Shown here piece after piece: positions 35,387 through 49,900 of a stretch of 64,000 nucleotides of DNA. The notes beneath the pieces were generated by a model. It was not told the DNA's origin. It did not search any database and was given only the letters and a program-made list of their open reading frames with translations. The stretch's first letter is position 1. Every line of letters begins with the position of its first letter. Both the position numbers and the translations under genes were made by a program. Source of the DNA: Rotaria sp. Silwood1 (lineage: Eukaryota; Rotifera; Eurotatoria; Philodinida; Philodinidae); the NCBI GenBank assembly GCA_905250075.1, contig CAJNOP010000036.1, positions 252,618-316,617 on the forward strand, in the 5' to 3' direction.

Positions 35387-38300
35387 TCTATTCTAGCAAT
35401 AGGTTGATAAATCCTTCTTTTCCCCAAATAGAAATTAATACAACTTCATAGATTTCTTTTCATATAAAAGTACGGCATTGTCAGGCACACTAAAAATATT
35501 CTACATGCATACTCGATTTATATGGTGAAGTTGAAGACATGAACTGTTGGATTGTTTTCTCTAAAATAATAAAATCTGAAAAGTAATATATTTTTCTTTG
35601 TTTGAAATCGATCAAATATCCTTTATCTAACGATAAACGAAGCAAAAGATAATAGACAGCGGAAGAACTGTTTCAGAAAAAATCATCGTTTCTGGCAGTT
35701 AATGTGCACTAATCGTTTTACATACTTCAATTACAACATAAACAGGATGTAAAGAGATGTATAAAGACGAAATGAATGTTCATGGTAAAATAATTCTCGA
35801 ATCTCATTAGTCCTATGAAAACGTGCGAGTCAAATCGTGTATTCTGTTTTTGAGAATCGTTTATTATCGCGTTCTAACAAAACTGTGGATTATAAAAGTC
35901 AAATAATACTCCAACTAAATAAATCCAATCTATGTATGATATTAAGATTCTCTTATCAAACAACTTACCGGAATAAAATATTCAACAATTAGAAAAATAA
36001 GTATAAAAAAATAAATGATAACATATGTGTCTTTCAATTTGACTTTTTTTTTTAGTCGGACACAAGTCTACACAGTTTTGTTTCGAATGAATCTCGTCTT
36101 TTATTTGTGCACATTTGTTAATATTTACTTTTTCTTTCCTTTTTTTTCTTCGGCGGTCATGTTTCCTCCGACATCATGTTGTGTCAATAAAAATAGCATA
36201 TGACCTTGTAAAACAGGTAACATAAGAAGTAAACGACGTTATTCATTGTCAGTTTTATTAAAATTTTTTACCAACTTCACAATGCTCTTATACGATCGAT
36301 TTTTAAAAAATTTTTACAAAAAAGAATTTGTTTTATACAACATACGACTAATTTCAAATGTGACGTAGGAAGAAAATTTTCACTCGTACTGCGAGAGTAA
36401 ATAAATGTTGACATGCAATGATTGCAACTGACTCCCTCACATAAATATTTCACACTTGAGTTTTTATTATTGAAAAATATTTTTATCAAGACTCACAAAA
36501 AGTTTTTAAATATTCAATTTACTCTCATAAAACACGTCCTTTTTGATGATATTGTACGGATGAAAAATAATTAAGTTCAAGATGTCTCTTTGAACATTTT
36601 CTTTTATGTTTAAAAAAAATTATTTAATAAATGAATTTGACAAGATTTTCATTTATATTTATTTTATATTAAATGAAAAAAAATTCGAATATGAATTTCA
36701 AGCATACAAATTTTATACTTTTTATTAAAAAAAATTTCTTATTTAAAATTCTTCTTTAAACTTTGAAAACACGAAACTTTACAATAAAAGTCTTGTTTGA
36801 ATTGAATGAAACGTATAAGAATTATTTTACAAAAATGTTTTCAAGTCTTATATGGTTGTCTTAACAAAAATCTCCGATACAATGAACTATCCGATTATGA
36901 CCCACTGAGTTATTGTTCACGGCTCGAAAACCTTCTGTTCATGAATTTTTTTGAATTGTTGAAGTTTACAATAGTAACATTTTCCAAGTAACTAGAATAT
37001 ATTGTGAAAAGAACAATGATTGATAACGTATCAAAGATCGTTTCATTTCGAAATAACCTCGAATAAAGCTCAAGACTTTTTTAAACAATATAAATCTATA
37101 TCTACAGATGTTCACAGATAAAGGAACATTGAAATTAGTTCCAATGAATTTAAGACAAATATTGCTTAAAAAAATTATCGACACCTCAAAATTACATTCG
37201 ACGTGGAATCTTTGATGTTCTTGATTAGATTCTTGTTAGGTCCGATGACGAATCAGCACTGGTTTGCTCTCTCTCTGTTTTTTTTTTTAAAGAAAAGACT
37301 AATCCATGAGAAAGCATCTATACACAGAGTTGTAAGACCTTGTCAGAATAGAACACAAGGTTTTATCGAGATCCAGACCAGTTTACCGCTACGGCAAAAC
37401 CAGGAATTAGTTCAGAAAACTCATTGATCCTGAGAACAACATGAAATCATCTATTATCATAAATTCTCATGGGATTTGAAGTAAGATCTCGACATACGAT
37501 AAATGATTCTTTCCATATTAACATCAGATGCAAGAATGCCTATACATAGCAATTCCAAAAAAAAGTGTATACATAAATGTATAATCATCAGTTATCGTTC
37601 GGTTATTACACCTTGAGAGCCACTATAGTTATGATCAAGTGGTAACAATGATGGATCTGGTATTTATAATACTGGCACTCGGATATGTGGATTTTCAGCA
37701 CGTTCTTGCCGTTTCTAGACGAGAAGCTTCGTGTAATATGGTAGAAAATTGACGACAGCAATGGAATGATTCGATAAGATGACTGAGTTTTTCTCGTTCT
37801 CATTACATCCGGTCACTCGGTCTCTACTTTCAAGTTCCTAGCATTTTTCACAATTTTTCGACCAGAATCGGGTATACTTCATTTCCTTCGATTGTTCTAA
37901 TTATTGAATGTTTTTTTTAATCAGATTAAACTAGACGAATGCAGTTGAAGTAAAAATCTACATCCATAATCTGACGAAAAATTGACAGCTATGATTATGA
38001 TGAGGGCTAGGAATTTGTCAACTGAAGATTAATGAACTCTTATTCCGGCATCACTAAAACCATAAAAGTAGCCAAAAGCGAGTAAAATAGACTAGCTTCG
38101 AGACCATATCAAAACGATTGCTTTGGCATCATTGAGAATCGAATTTTCGAAAATAATTCATACTATATCTCACAGTTTTAGAAATTCAACTTCTCACGAA
38201 AGAAAAACTCTTTTAAGCGGAAAGTTGCAGAACATTCTAGTCAAAAGTAGGTCTATCTATGATCCAAGCTAGAGATCAATATATCACCAATCGATGAGCT

Positions 38301-38792
38301 CAAATATATTGTGCTATACACTGGTATTTCAGTCAATCGGCTTAAGTCTGAACTAAAAAAAAAGTATTAATTTCTTTCAATAATTCTGTTGTAAGAAAGC
38401 TGTTCTGTAGATGTTAATGAAATGTTAATGTGGTGCTAGTGTACTTTCAATTGTTTCCTGGTTCAACTAATTATTTGAAATCCGTGACTTATTGGGGAGC
38501 TATAGAAATAAGGTATCAAAGTTGATAGTTTGTTATATTCATTTTGGATTTTTATTATAAAATTTGAGTGCTAATGAATGCTGCATTCTTTCTTGATAAA
38601 CAAGCTCCGCAGATTTTATTCTTAAATTAAATTAATGAATAGAACCAATCAGCTAATTATTTTGCAAAAATCAAAAGAAAATAAATATAAAAAGTTTTAT
38701 GCTGGAATTCAATTTATTTAAGCATTAAAAAAATGACAAAACCTAATGTAAAAACAAATGTTTTGCCTTTTTATTTTGATGTCAGGTAAATC
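35387..38792. other. Intergenic stretch
   Basis: No gene supported. It lies between the start of the hydrolase-GTPase gene and the 3' end of the EGF gene, both on the minus strand. Short frames (61-74 codons) are low-complexity. The promoter of the hydrolase-GTPase gene should lie just above 35386, but no element stands out. Confidence 0.5.
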
Positions 38793-41700
38793 TTATCCAT
38801 TAATCAATTGTTCACAGTTTGTTCCCTGATATTGTGAACCACAGAAGCAATAGTATGAATTTCCAGTATTGTAACATGGGCGATTATTTCGGCACGGCTG
38901 GTTAGCACATGTTATACCAGCTAAAAGAAAATTTGAACTATTTTATTTTCATATTCGAATGTTCATTCGGTTCAAAATCGAATATAAAAGAAAACTTGGT
39001 CATTTTCGTTTTTATAAATCTTGTTGAAAATTACAACAAATGATTCGACCAACTTAATTTGTTTTCTAGGAAAAACTCTATAAAAAAACCATTCGATTTA
39101 ATAAAATAGGTTAATGAAGAGAATTCATTATCATTTGAATCCTTAGAAAATTCTTGATTCATATCTTTTATTTTTTTTAGTTATCAAAGTCAAAAGCAGA
39201 TTGTTATGATAATCATTATTTGTGTGCAAAATATTATTTTTAGTCGAACCAACTTTAACAGATTATTGATTCACAGTTAAATCCAAGAAAAAAATTAAAT
39301 GAAAATTTGTTCATTTTAGTTTAAAAACTTGTTCATGTCTATTTAACAATTTGTGTGTTCTTACGAGAATGTTTTATAAATAGGTTTCTTATTAAAAAGA
39401 GTTTATTTTCATTTGACAAAATCATTTGGTTATTTTCAAGGCATCTAAAATAGCTTAAACAGCATTATTTCTATGTCATCTTTAAATCGAATTATTTTCC
39501 TTTTTTTTTATCCCAAAGAAAAGTAAGAGTCAAAACTTTGCTATCCGAAATAATATGATAATACCTGGAGGTGAATTTGTTTGTGGTTGCGTTGGTGATG
39601 GAGTTGTATCTCCTGGTCGACTTGATAGAGTTGTTTTCTCTGATAGATGTGGTGAGGTTGTACGTTCTGGTACGACAGAACTTGGTTCCGCTAAATAAAA
39701 AAATTTTCTTCTAATCAAAATAGATAGTAAGAAAAGAATCTAACGCCATTTATGGAATATTTATATAAGAAAAGAAGAATGATCTTCTACTTTATGTATT
39801 TATTTTTTTTGGTTTTTTGAATAAGTGTGAAAATTTGGTGTAATATTACATTTAATGAGAGTAGGTATGCGACGATATATTTTAAACAACGATTTAAGTT
39901 GAAGAAAAAAAAATTTCTATTTGAAAGAATTTATGTAGACTGAAATGCTAGGGTACAAATGTGAGTATGGAAGCATAGACGTGATGGTATGAGTATGAGA
40001 GTGTTGCTGATCGATATCCCCTACATGTTCATCACATCTTACACTTACGTGCGCATCAACACTCCTGCACTACCGACGAAAATAACCGTATGCATCATAT
40101 ATATCGAGGAAAAAATATCGTCTTGTTTTAACTGTGAATATATAGAACTACGGATCATAGTCGTCATCAGTTTAAAAAAATACTAGATTGGACCAGCCTG
40201 GTCTATCTAAAAATATTTCGAGACTAGTAAAAACCGATAAGTATACAAAGTTTTTTAAATGACAAAAATAATATTACTCAAGCAGACAAAATTTGGAAAA
40301 GCGCGTTTAAGCACTCAAAATGGAGTCGCGATTCTGAACCATTTACACTGATTAGAAGAACTCAAGAAAGACGTTTATTTGCGCAAAATTTTTCTTTTCA
40401 TAGCGTGAAAACGGTGAAAAACTCCAGTCTTTAATGTTGAAATGCGCTTTTATCCTAGACTTTAAAAACAATGCGTTTTAATGTTCACTTTTGAATTTTT
40501 CGCCATCTTCACACTGTGAAAATGAAAATATACACAAATAAACGCTTTTCTTGAGTTTATCTAATCAGAGTTAATAGTTCACAATGGCGGTTCCATTTTG
40601 AGCATTTATGCGCGTTTTTTCAAATTTTTGTCTGCTTGAGTAGGAACATAATTTCGTTCTGAATATCTAAAGACGTTTACAATTTTCATTTCTGAAATAC
40701 TTGTATTTTAATGAACCTTATCCCCATTTTGCTTATAAGGCTATCGATAATAAAAAAAGAGTCAACTCCAGGTTTGTCGCGGTTCGACAATTTTTGAACT
40801 GGTTTCATCCAGTTTCTCCAAATTTTAGACGAATCCGGTCTAATCGGTTCTAAAGGTCTTTTTCAACCAATGGCAACTGGAAAAAAGTGGCCGAGTTGTT
40901 GGATCATTATTAACTGGTTAATAGGAGTGGCTAGAACAAACATTCATTTTTCTTTTTTCCACCAAGGTTTTACAAATCTTCGCGAAGAAATCTAATGTTC
41001 TAGTCGTTTATGTCTTTTTGGTTTATCAACAATGAATATGTGAGTTATATATATAACGCGAATACAAGAGCTATTTACTCATCAAATGATTGCCACACTC
41101 CAAATTTTAAATATTTCCACTCAATCTTTATAGAGAAACCTAGTGCTTCTCTTTGCACAATGATCCAAACTTAGGTATGATCTTTTACAAAACATGTATG
41201 AGATAAATTTAACTCAAGCACCACACTTTTGATTGTACTTTTCAAAAAGTGAAGTATACGTCGGTTAAAGACAAGCAACATTATGGGAGGACAAACAAAA
41301 AGTAAAACATAATTTTTGAAACAATAATGGTTGATTGTTTTGTTAAGAGTACGCAAACTTGTTCTCAACAAGTTTTTCTAAAGGAAAATAGTGTATTTGT
41401 AAAGTGTTATATAACTGGTAAAATCCAATGAAAACTAATTAGACTGGATCGGTTAAAAAAATCTGCGAATGATACGACAGTGGCAATAACCAGACTAACA
41501 GTGAAATCAGTAAACAAGTTAAAAACCTATGATGAAGACCAATATTTTGTTTAGCTTACATTTTTGTTACACAACAATGACTTACGATATTTAAAAATCG
41601 GTTTTTATTGTAAGTTTCTAACGTGTCCAACGGTTTCACCATTAGACAGGCTACCGGTTCATACAAGTTGTTGATTCGAACTGGTGATACGGTGACGGTG

Positions 41701-44700
41701 AACCGATGATCAATCGTCTACGTTTTATTCCTACATTGTACATGACTCGACATAAATATGATCGTAATATACTGACATGATGTGTAGAAAATACGACCTG
41801 CATATGGACATACAGATATCGTATTTGTGCTGCATGTTATCATATACAGTGATCGTACCGCACCAGCCAAATACTCATTAAAAGTGACTTATTAGATAGA
41901 GATAAAAAATCCAATATTTTCAGTAGAGCCTCTATTAAAACAAGTTTCTAGTGAAAAAAATAATGAAAAGTGTTGATATGAATGTATTAATACATACGTG
42001 ACGCTCCTGCTGGTTTGTCACATCTTTCGCCTGTATGTGTCGGTGGACATTGGCAAGTCACTTTATTATTATTGACGACGCAGACCCCGCTGTTACAGAA
42101 ATCAGCCGGGACTAACGAACAAATAAAATTCGTTGTAGTTGATCCTGTTGTCATCGTTGTTGTTGGTCCGGTCGTTGTTGTTGTAAAAGCAATACAGCGA
42201 GGAGGTGCAAAGCTCTCAGTGCATGTACAAATTGGTTTCTTAGTAGCATCTAGGGTACAATTGCCATTGTTGAAGCAGTGTTGATAACACGCTATTATAA
42301 TAAAACAAGAAAGCTATAAAATTTTTAAAAAGAGAATTTCGTCATTTATTTCATTGTAGTTAGTGAAAAATTAATCATTAAAAGTAAGCATCCGAGAAGA
42401 ACCAAATCTCTCAATTTATCTACGATGGAGTGATGCATAAGAATTTCGTAACTTTGTCATATGTTATTCAGGATAATGAGTTAAGTAATGTTCAAAATTT
42501 TTCAACTTGATACGATCAAATTTGCCAAGAAGATTATTCAAAATACTGATGAAATTTTTAATTATAATTATTTTCTGATTTTTGAATCGTTTTGTACGAA
42601 TTTTCTCCGAAAAAAGTAACTTTTATCGTTCGATATGAGCCATCTTTCACTTAATGCTTTCTCAATCATAATTAACAATGATTCATATTACTATGTAGCA
42701 AATTTCAGAAAAGCTTGCTAATTCTATATAAAATAAATTTATAGTTGGAAAGAAGTCATATTGTCTTTTTTTCACATTTTCGTAGCAGAATATATCGGTC
42801 AAGAGTGTTTAAAACAGGAACCATGGCATATATTTTAATATATTCATTAGTGATAGAACTCAAAAATGTGTGGAGTCTAATCCATTTAGCAATATTATGC
42901 AACACGAAAAATCGATCACTTTTTGTAAAAAAAAAATCATCTTTTTCTTATCACTCATAAAATATGTTTGAAGATATTTTCATATTCTCGATAGATTATA
43001 CAATTGTGACAAGTTAATATATTCTTATTTAGTTATTTTTCGTTGTGGCTGTTATGACAATATAAAATTCTTAGAAGAGACCTTTGACATTGGTTATGTT
43101 ATCAAAAAAGGACGAAATGTGTACAAAGGAGATCACTTCCATAGAAGATACTATAAATATATGAATATTTTCAGGTTTTAATTCTCGAATGTTGACTTCT
43201 ACCAAAGATAAAGAAAGTATTTGGAATTTCGATGGAAATATACACTAGATTTTATATTTTCTATATTGAATTATTTCTTGTAAAAATTTCTCGATAAGAG
43301 TCTGAAAAATATTATCCTATGCTTTCATACAAGTAGTATTTCGATGGGAAATATCTTATAATAAGAAGCTTGTATAATCTGGTGTAGATTTTCATTAAAA
43401 TTCCGAATGATTAGATTTGTTTTTGATAAAAAATGACTTTCAATTAATAGTATCTTGAGCAAATTACCCTCGAAACCTATGTTTAATTTTCTATTGTATT
43501 TCTATTGGTTTAATTTCGTTTTGTTAAATATGATACACTGATTTATAATAAATATTCAGTCTAAATAGAGAACTTTGCTGTCATCTATCTCATATGTTGA
43601 TAACAAAGTCAGGTACATATATATTTAAATGTTTTATTAAGATATGTAAAAAGAAAAAAAAAGTATTCTTAATAGAAATGATTTTCTAGATAGATCTTCA
43701 TTTATTCTTCAAGATAGCAAAATTTTCTATAATAATCAAAAATACTCATCTTCTAGGCTCTTGTTTATCTAATCTTTAGTTACAAAAGTTTGTCCAATCA
43801 AAAAAATATTTTAAATTTGAATAAAATTCACCAAAAGTAATATAAAGAAAAGATTCAAGATGATTCATCATTAAACTTTTTTGATATTTTTATAATGATC
43901 AACATATGAAATAATAGTTATCAATAAGTGGTATGGAATAGACAAGAAAAGACCATTGAAGTCAATCATTACACAGGATTTCCTGGGATCTCTACAATAA
44001 TGTCGTCATCGTCACTGTTTGTTGTTAATTCATTATCAAAATATTCTGAACATATTAATCGTGAAACTAGTTATTAGGATAATATTTCTCGATGTTGCCT
44101 CATATGCTATTTCTATGCATGTCACGTCATGCATATCAAGTACATTAATCGTACATAACATGTTTCATCTCTGACATTGGTTCATTACGCGTATCAAATA
44201 AATGTCAAGTTTTTTTTTGTTTTTGGCTTTATTTTACAATCGAATACATAAAAAAGATAAAAATGGAATTATAATACAAAGAATTAAAAACCTAAGCAAG
44301 TCTTTTTTTTTATTTGTCTATTGACTCAATATTCGTTCTCCAGACAATATTGGCTACAATGAATAGTTATCCAGGTTATCGAGATATGTGGCAACAAATA
44401 ATCTGCGAATAAAGAATTTGTTGATGAGAACAAGATTATACTATTTTCGTTTATTTTTCCATTGTTCAATTAAATAATATCTAGTTTTTTCGACTTTCTA
44501 CGTTCAACAAAAATCTAAACAAACATGGAACTAAAGGCAAACAGAAGACTTCTTATAAAGCGTACATAGATTTCTCATGAACTGCACTACGTTTAATACA
44601 TGGAATAGTCGTGATAGACGTGCAATGCCACTTTTATGTTCATTGTGCGTAACACAACATATGATTAGGCATTAGGTTAGATATTTTGGATAATGATTTT

Positions 44701-46921
44701 CAGTTTTTTTTAAAAAGTAAGAAATGTTATTATTGATTTTTTTGTTTTTTAATAAAATAAAAGTCATAGTTAATCAAAATGAAATTGAATAACATTAATT
44801 GAAAAGAGTAGAAAGAAGAATGAAACTTTTCATCTCTATCATCAAAAACGACAAAATACGTTAAGATAAATAAATTAAATGATGATTATTATCTACTTGA
44901 ACTTGATTTTATCTTTGATCCTCTTAGGAATAAGCATTGTTTTAAATACGAAATTAATTTAAAAGATATGAATTTTTATCATGAAACTCTTCATCGAAGA
45001 CATTTGATTAAGAAAAAAACCAAAAAAAAAAATATGACCTATTCGCTAAATTCGAATTACATACATACTTCCTTTGAAATAGTTCTACAAAAACAATATA
45101 ATAATCCGTCAGATTATTTCTCTTTAAGGTTGAATAGGAATATAACCTTTTGAACAAATGAACCCTTTAAAAAAAGTGTTCTTTTTTAGAGATTTATGCA
45201 AGAACTTTTGTCGAGAGAAGATTAATTTGAAATAATTTTCAATGAATCTATAGAAATGTTAAATTTTTTAGAAAGAAACAAATAAAAGATTTTATTTAAA
45301 AAAGATAACTAATTTTTATTATATAAATCATCTTCTTAATCAACTATTTTCGAGGCAAATGCAAAATCCTAATCATGTTTCTCTTTCTTTCTTTTTTTTT
45401 ACAAAGAATTTTATTAAACAAAATGATATACTGTGAAATATTTTTTATTTAGAAATAAATCAAAACAAGAAAAAATACTCAACTCTCACATTTCGTTTAT
45501 CTTGCCATAATTACTTGATAAAGATCTGTCAAAAAATCAGACCTAATAATCTCCCAGATCAGATGAGGTCTTACGAAAAATCATCATCTCTCAAATTTAA
45601 GATTAACTCCTAGCATAAAACTCTTGAAAGATTTTACCGACACATTAATTTTCATCTAATCTAATAGTGATATCTTACAAGACAACAGAATCTTATCAGA
45701 TGACTTAGGATAGGATACCAAAGATGATAATTCTTCGTATGATTTCCGTCTAATAATGTAATATCAGAGAAGACAATAGGTACGATCTTCTAAGATCTTA
45801 CCATATGATTGGTTGACCTGAAATCATTCGAATAATTGCTCACCTAATAGATAATCAATAATATCGATTGAGTTTCGTTAGTAAAAATTAAAGAAAAAAG
45901 CGAAGTAAACAATTTTTGGATGTTATATCGCCTATAGGTAAACGAATGTATTAGACCTCTGTATAGTGTAAATATTATATTAAAATTGTTTCGTTGAATT
46001 TTTCTAAAACATTTTACTTTTAGATGTAAAAAAAAAAGATTGATATTATTTTTCATTGAATAGGAAATAAGTTTGAATCTCCTTTTAATTTTTTTCGAAT
46101 TTTCTAAATATTTTCTTGTTGCGATAATGAATAACTAAAATAGTCTCGAACAGTTAAAAATGTTCCTGATCAAATATGTCGAATATATTATTGTTCTATC
46201 TGACATTTTCCAGGAAAACTTCCGCCAATATAATATTATATTACTTTTAGACAAGTAGATTATTTCTATAGCATAGTCAATAGATAGATAGTTAGCGATT
46301 GAATTAACTCTGCGATCATAGAACAAAACTAAAATAATTTTCTTTACAATATAAATGAAAACTTCTCTTGGTTAACAAATGTCATGTTTCCCTGTAAAAA
46401 ATATCAAATCTGTTCCAGTCTTAGTTGATATCAAACCAGTTTCAGTGAAAAAGAGTTTGCTAGAATCATGTTATACACCGAAATACTGGAGTTTTTTCCT
46501 ACTAATTCAAAATTCAGTCTTCATAATACATACCAGAATAGTCCTCACATCGTGAACCATCATAAGAAATTGGACAGCGACAAATAAATTTTGGACCGCT
46601 TGCAGATTCTTCGACATCACAAGTCCCTCCATTGTGACATAAATCTGGTACATAACTGCATAGAGGGTTGATTGGATTATTTTCAGTAATTTGTTTAAAT
46701 TTGATTCGAGTATTTCTATTTGTTGTTCGAATCATTTGACAACGTTCTCCATCAAATTCAGGCAAACAATAGCATCGGGGATTATTGTTAATAATTAAGC
46801 AAAGAGCATCATTTGAACAATAATTAACACATTTATTATTTATATCATTTGATGGATATCCATTTGCCAACGATATAAGGAATATTATACCCGAAATGAT
46901 AAGAGAATATCGGTTAAACAT
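38793..46921 (-). CDS. Secreted protein with five EGF-like domains, 311 residues
   Basis: Four exons join in phase (each break after one codon base): 46921-46534, 42291-41998, 39690-39565, 38920-38793; 312 codons with stop. Residues 1-21 form a signal peptide (hydrophobic, ending LANG). EGF-like domains lie at about 31-61 (C-C-C-C-C---DGERC), 88-125 (LCHNGGTC, ICRCPISYDGSRC), 131-162, 187-220 (TCQCPPTHTGERC) and 274-305 (PCRNN, YCFCGSQYQGTNC). Thr/Ser/Pro-rich linkers at about 165-184 and 228-269 are likely O-glycosylated. There is no membrane anchor, so it is probably extracellular or a matrix or adhesion factor. Introns are long (4242, 2307 and 644 bp), unlike the short ones of the neighbours; the second carries a MITE. 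A phase-compatible alternative last exon lies inside intron 1. No named orthologue recognised. Confidence 0.8.
40275..40642. mobile_element. MITE inside an intron of the EGF gene
   Basis: The inverted ends CTCAAGCAGACAAAATTTGG (from 40277) and their near-perfect complement (ending 40640) are flanked by TA at 40275-40276 and 40641-40642. The 364-bp element continues as imperfect arms (GCGCGTTTAAGCACTCAAAA facing CCATTTTGAGCATTTATGCGC) and is non-coding. The TA duplication suggests Tc1/mariner-type mobilisation. It lies in intron 2 of the minus-strand EGF gene. Confidence 0.85.
43969..44045 (-). CDS. Possible alternative last exon of the EGF gene
   Basis: Within intron 1, an acceptor TATGTTCAG opens a 25-codon frame rich in Asp, Asn and Thr (YFDNELTTNSDDDD and a hydrophobic tail ending GNPV) with a TAA at 43969-43971. 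Its phase (two bases before the first full codon) exactly fits the donor at 46534/46533. Splicing here would give a 154-residue secreted protein with two EGF domains and an acidic tail. Alternatively exon 1 plus this exon is a separate short gene and the downstream EGF exons belong to another. No transcript data are available to me. Confidence 0.45.
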
Positions 46922-49900
46922 TTTGATTTTTTTTTGAAAATAATTTTTGTTTTCGGATTTGTCGAGGATGCTGTTTATATAGAATTATTTATTTACAAAA
47001 GAATTTATTATATTTTCATATTTTAAACGATTCATATGAGAATATTTGACGATAACAACATGCATAAGTCGATAAATCTACGTTTATTGTTAATATAGTA
47101 TTAACTTAGTGTATTTTTTATGTATGTAAGTTTATTTAAAATAAACTAAAGATCAATAATTAATCGGTAAGTAATCACAAATTTACTAGAACGTTTGTCT
47201 TTAGCTTTAAATTTAATCTTTGTTATCACTCATATTTAATGTCCTTGAAAATCAAATAAAAAAACATGTTTTTCATTTTTTTCCTAGCAATAACGCTTTA
47301 ATGCATGAATAGCATCGTCAACAGCTTATGAGAAAAACTATCCATATGAAATGTAAAAAAGTACATCGGATCTGTATTCAATAGTTTTGTTCGATTTAGA
47401 AGTTTCCGCAAACGACGTTCATTGATAAAAAATATCAAAAAGATCTCAGCCGTGAGAATTACTAAAAATATTTAATAACTATTTCAATCGCCATAGTATA
47501 AAACTAAATACTACATTTTTAAGAGCTTTTGATTCGTACGAGAAATTTCTCCTAATTTTCTTATCTGACTATTGATGAGTACCTTCTCTTACATCATGTT
47601 TTTTCTTCATATTTAAAAACTTTCCGAAATAGTCGTTTATACAGCTTGAAAGTTCGATTTTAGTAAGTTATATTAACATTTCAGTTCAGTTCAGTCTTGA
47701 GTTGTGTCATTTTCATTTAATTATTAAAACTCAACAGAAAGAAATTCTAAATTGGCAATGAAACGTCTGTAGACAACGAAAAGTTTTATCGAAAAAGTCA
47801 AATCTCATAGAAATTCTAGGCGAATATCAATCATGTTCAGACATGGCTGAACATACTGCGTTCAGTGTCGAACACACTATCAGAGTTCGGATTGGTTTTA
47901 TTTAGAACTAAGAAATTTAAAAAAAAAATACGAAAACATTCTCTCGTGAGTTCTGAAGGCTAGGACTTTGGTGCACAGCGCCGTTGAACTTTTAACAGAT
48001 TTAGACGTTGAATTCTTCTCGGGTTGCTTCCGTTTTAATAGAGATCTATAAATAATTTCGTGCACAAACTTTTTTCCGTTTAAAATTCATTGTCGAACAG
48101 TTGATAGAATCAATTCCAACGAAATATTTTTTTATTCTTCGAGTTAGTTTAAATTATCTGACATATATTCGTTGATTCGTTTTTCATTAATCAATGTGTC
48201 GATTATATTCAATTGATTCAGAAGAAAGAATTTCATTAAGAAATTTTTTTAATTAGTTTATTTAGTATTGAGTATCTTCGAGCTTCTTTACAACATAATT
48301 ATAATAAAAGTTGATTGAATGTTTTTAAAATGAAAATAAATGTATATGTCGAATCGATGTCTTTTTCACGAATAGTAAAAATAGTTTTTATTGTTAAAAT
48401 AATATCACTTTAACTGACCTTTGCTTTACGAAATGAATATCTAATAATTATTTTATATTTATGGATTTCTCTAAATGATAAGAAATCTTCGATATAATAT
48501 GTATTTTTAAGTTTATTCGAAAAATATTTATTATAATAAACAAAGCATTAAAGAGAATTCTTTTTTCTTGCTTTTCATCAATATAGAATAATATTCAAAA
48601 TTTTATTTATACATAATTAATAAATATAAATTGATCAATTCGATGTACTTGATATGAAAATCTAAATATGAAAATCATTTTTTACGAAAGTAATGTTATT
48701 TTTTTTGTAAATTATTTTTATTTTATTATTATTTATATTTAATCTAGATTCATATTGATCATGTTCATTCTTTTAACTTTTTCATATTTATCAAAATGAA
48801 GGTCTTCATCGATATTTGTTATGAATTATCACAATAGACAAAGAATATCAATAACTCTCTTATATCTAAATGATTCTATGCATAAAATCTTCAAGTTAAA
48901 TTTATTTTGAAGAATACTTTAAATGTACATATATTGTTAAAAGTTGCAGTTTTATTAAATATTATCTCTTAATGAATGAAATATATCAACAACATATTTT
49001 TTCATTAGATGATAAGGAATATTCGAAGATTTCCAGTAGAAGACAGCCGACGATTAGAGCTCAAAGCTAATCGATTCTATCAATCTTATGGTCAAATTTC
49101 GGAACACTTTCAGCCATCGATCATATGTATTGGATAACATCTCTACGAGTAACATCAATCATTTGGACTATTTCCAATTATTCTACTATTTTTTCATTCA
49201 GAATTAATTATTACATACATCGATCGAATCTCTCGTAGTCTATTAGTAGACATATTTCTATCTGAGAGAAATTTAAACAAAAGCAAAAAGTTTTTCCTAT
49301 CAATATACTTAAGATATGACAAAAATAGTGCTAAACGCACCTCAATATCGTACAAAAGCTTTGAAAAAAGTTTCTTTGAACATTTGCTAATAGTAAAAAT
49401 AATGATCTATGCTTGTGCACGATTTCATCATTGCTGAATTAATATCATGTTAATTAAATTTTGATAAAACTGATTTGTTATGATATGGGATGAAAAGACC
49501 AGCGTCTATTTCAAAGTCAAAAGTCAAAAGAAGTTCCTTCAAATGAACTTTAATAAAGAAAAAATCAAAAGGTGCTGTTGCCACCTTTGGAAAGCGATGA
49601 TAAAGATCGATCAAATCGTATATGACACTTTTTTTGAAGATTTTTAATTGGTATTTTTTAAAATAAATCTTCTCTATGCAAGGTTTTAAGCGCATTATTT
49701 ATAATGTTGTATACGTTCAAATTGGTACTCAAACATATAGAAAAATGCCCAAAGATTCAAATGTTTCGATTTAATCATTCAGAAATTACAGGCATTCTAC
49801 TTTAAACTTCATGTTGATTCTTATAGATACTACAATAGGATACATCGATCATTTTCAAGGACTTATTTCACAAAAATTTATTAAATAACTTCAAAAGATA

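Noticed and set aside
40750-41710. Scattered ACCGGTT/AACTGG motifs suggesting another element in the EGF intron
   Set aside because: I could not find matching termini or a target duplication, so no element is claimed.
42015-42284. 89-codon plus-strand frame
   Set aside because: It is antisense to EGF exon 2, whose minus-strand reading has the clear Cys pattern and in-phase splice sites.
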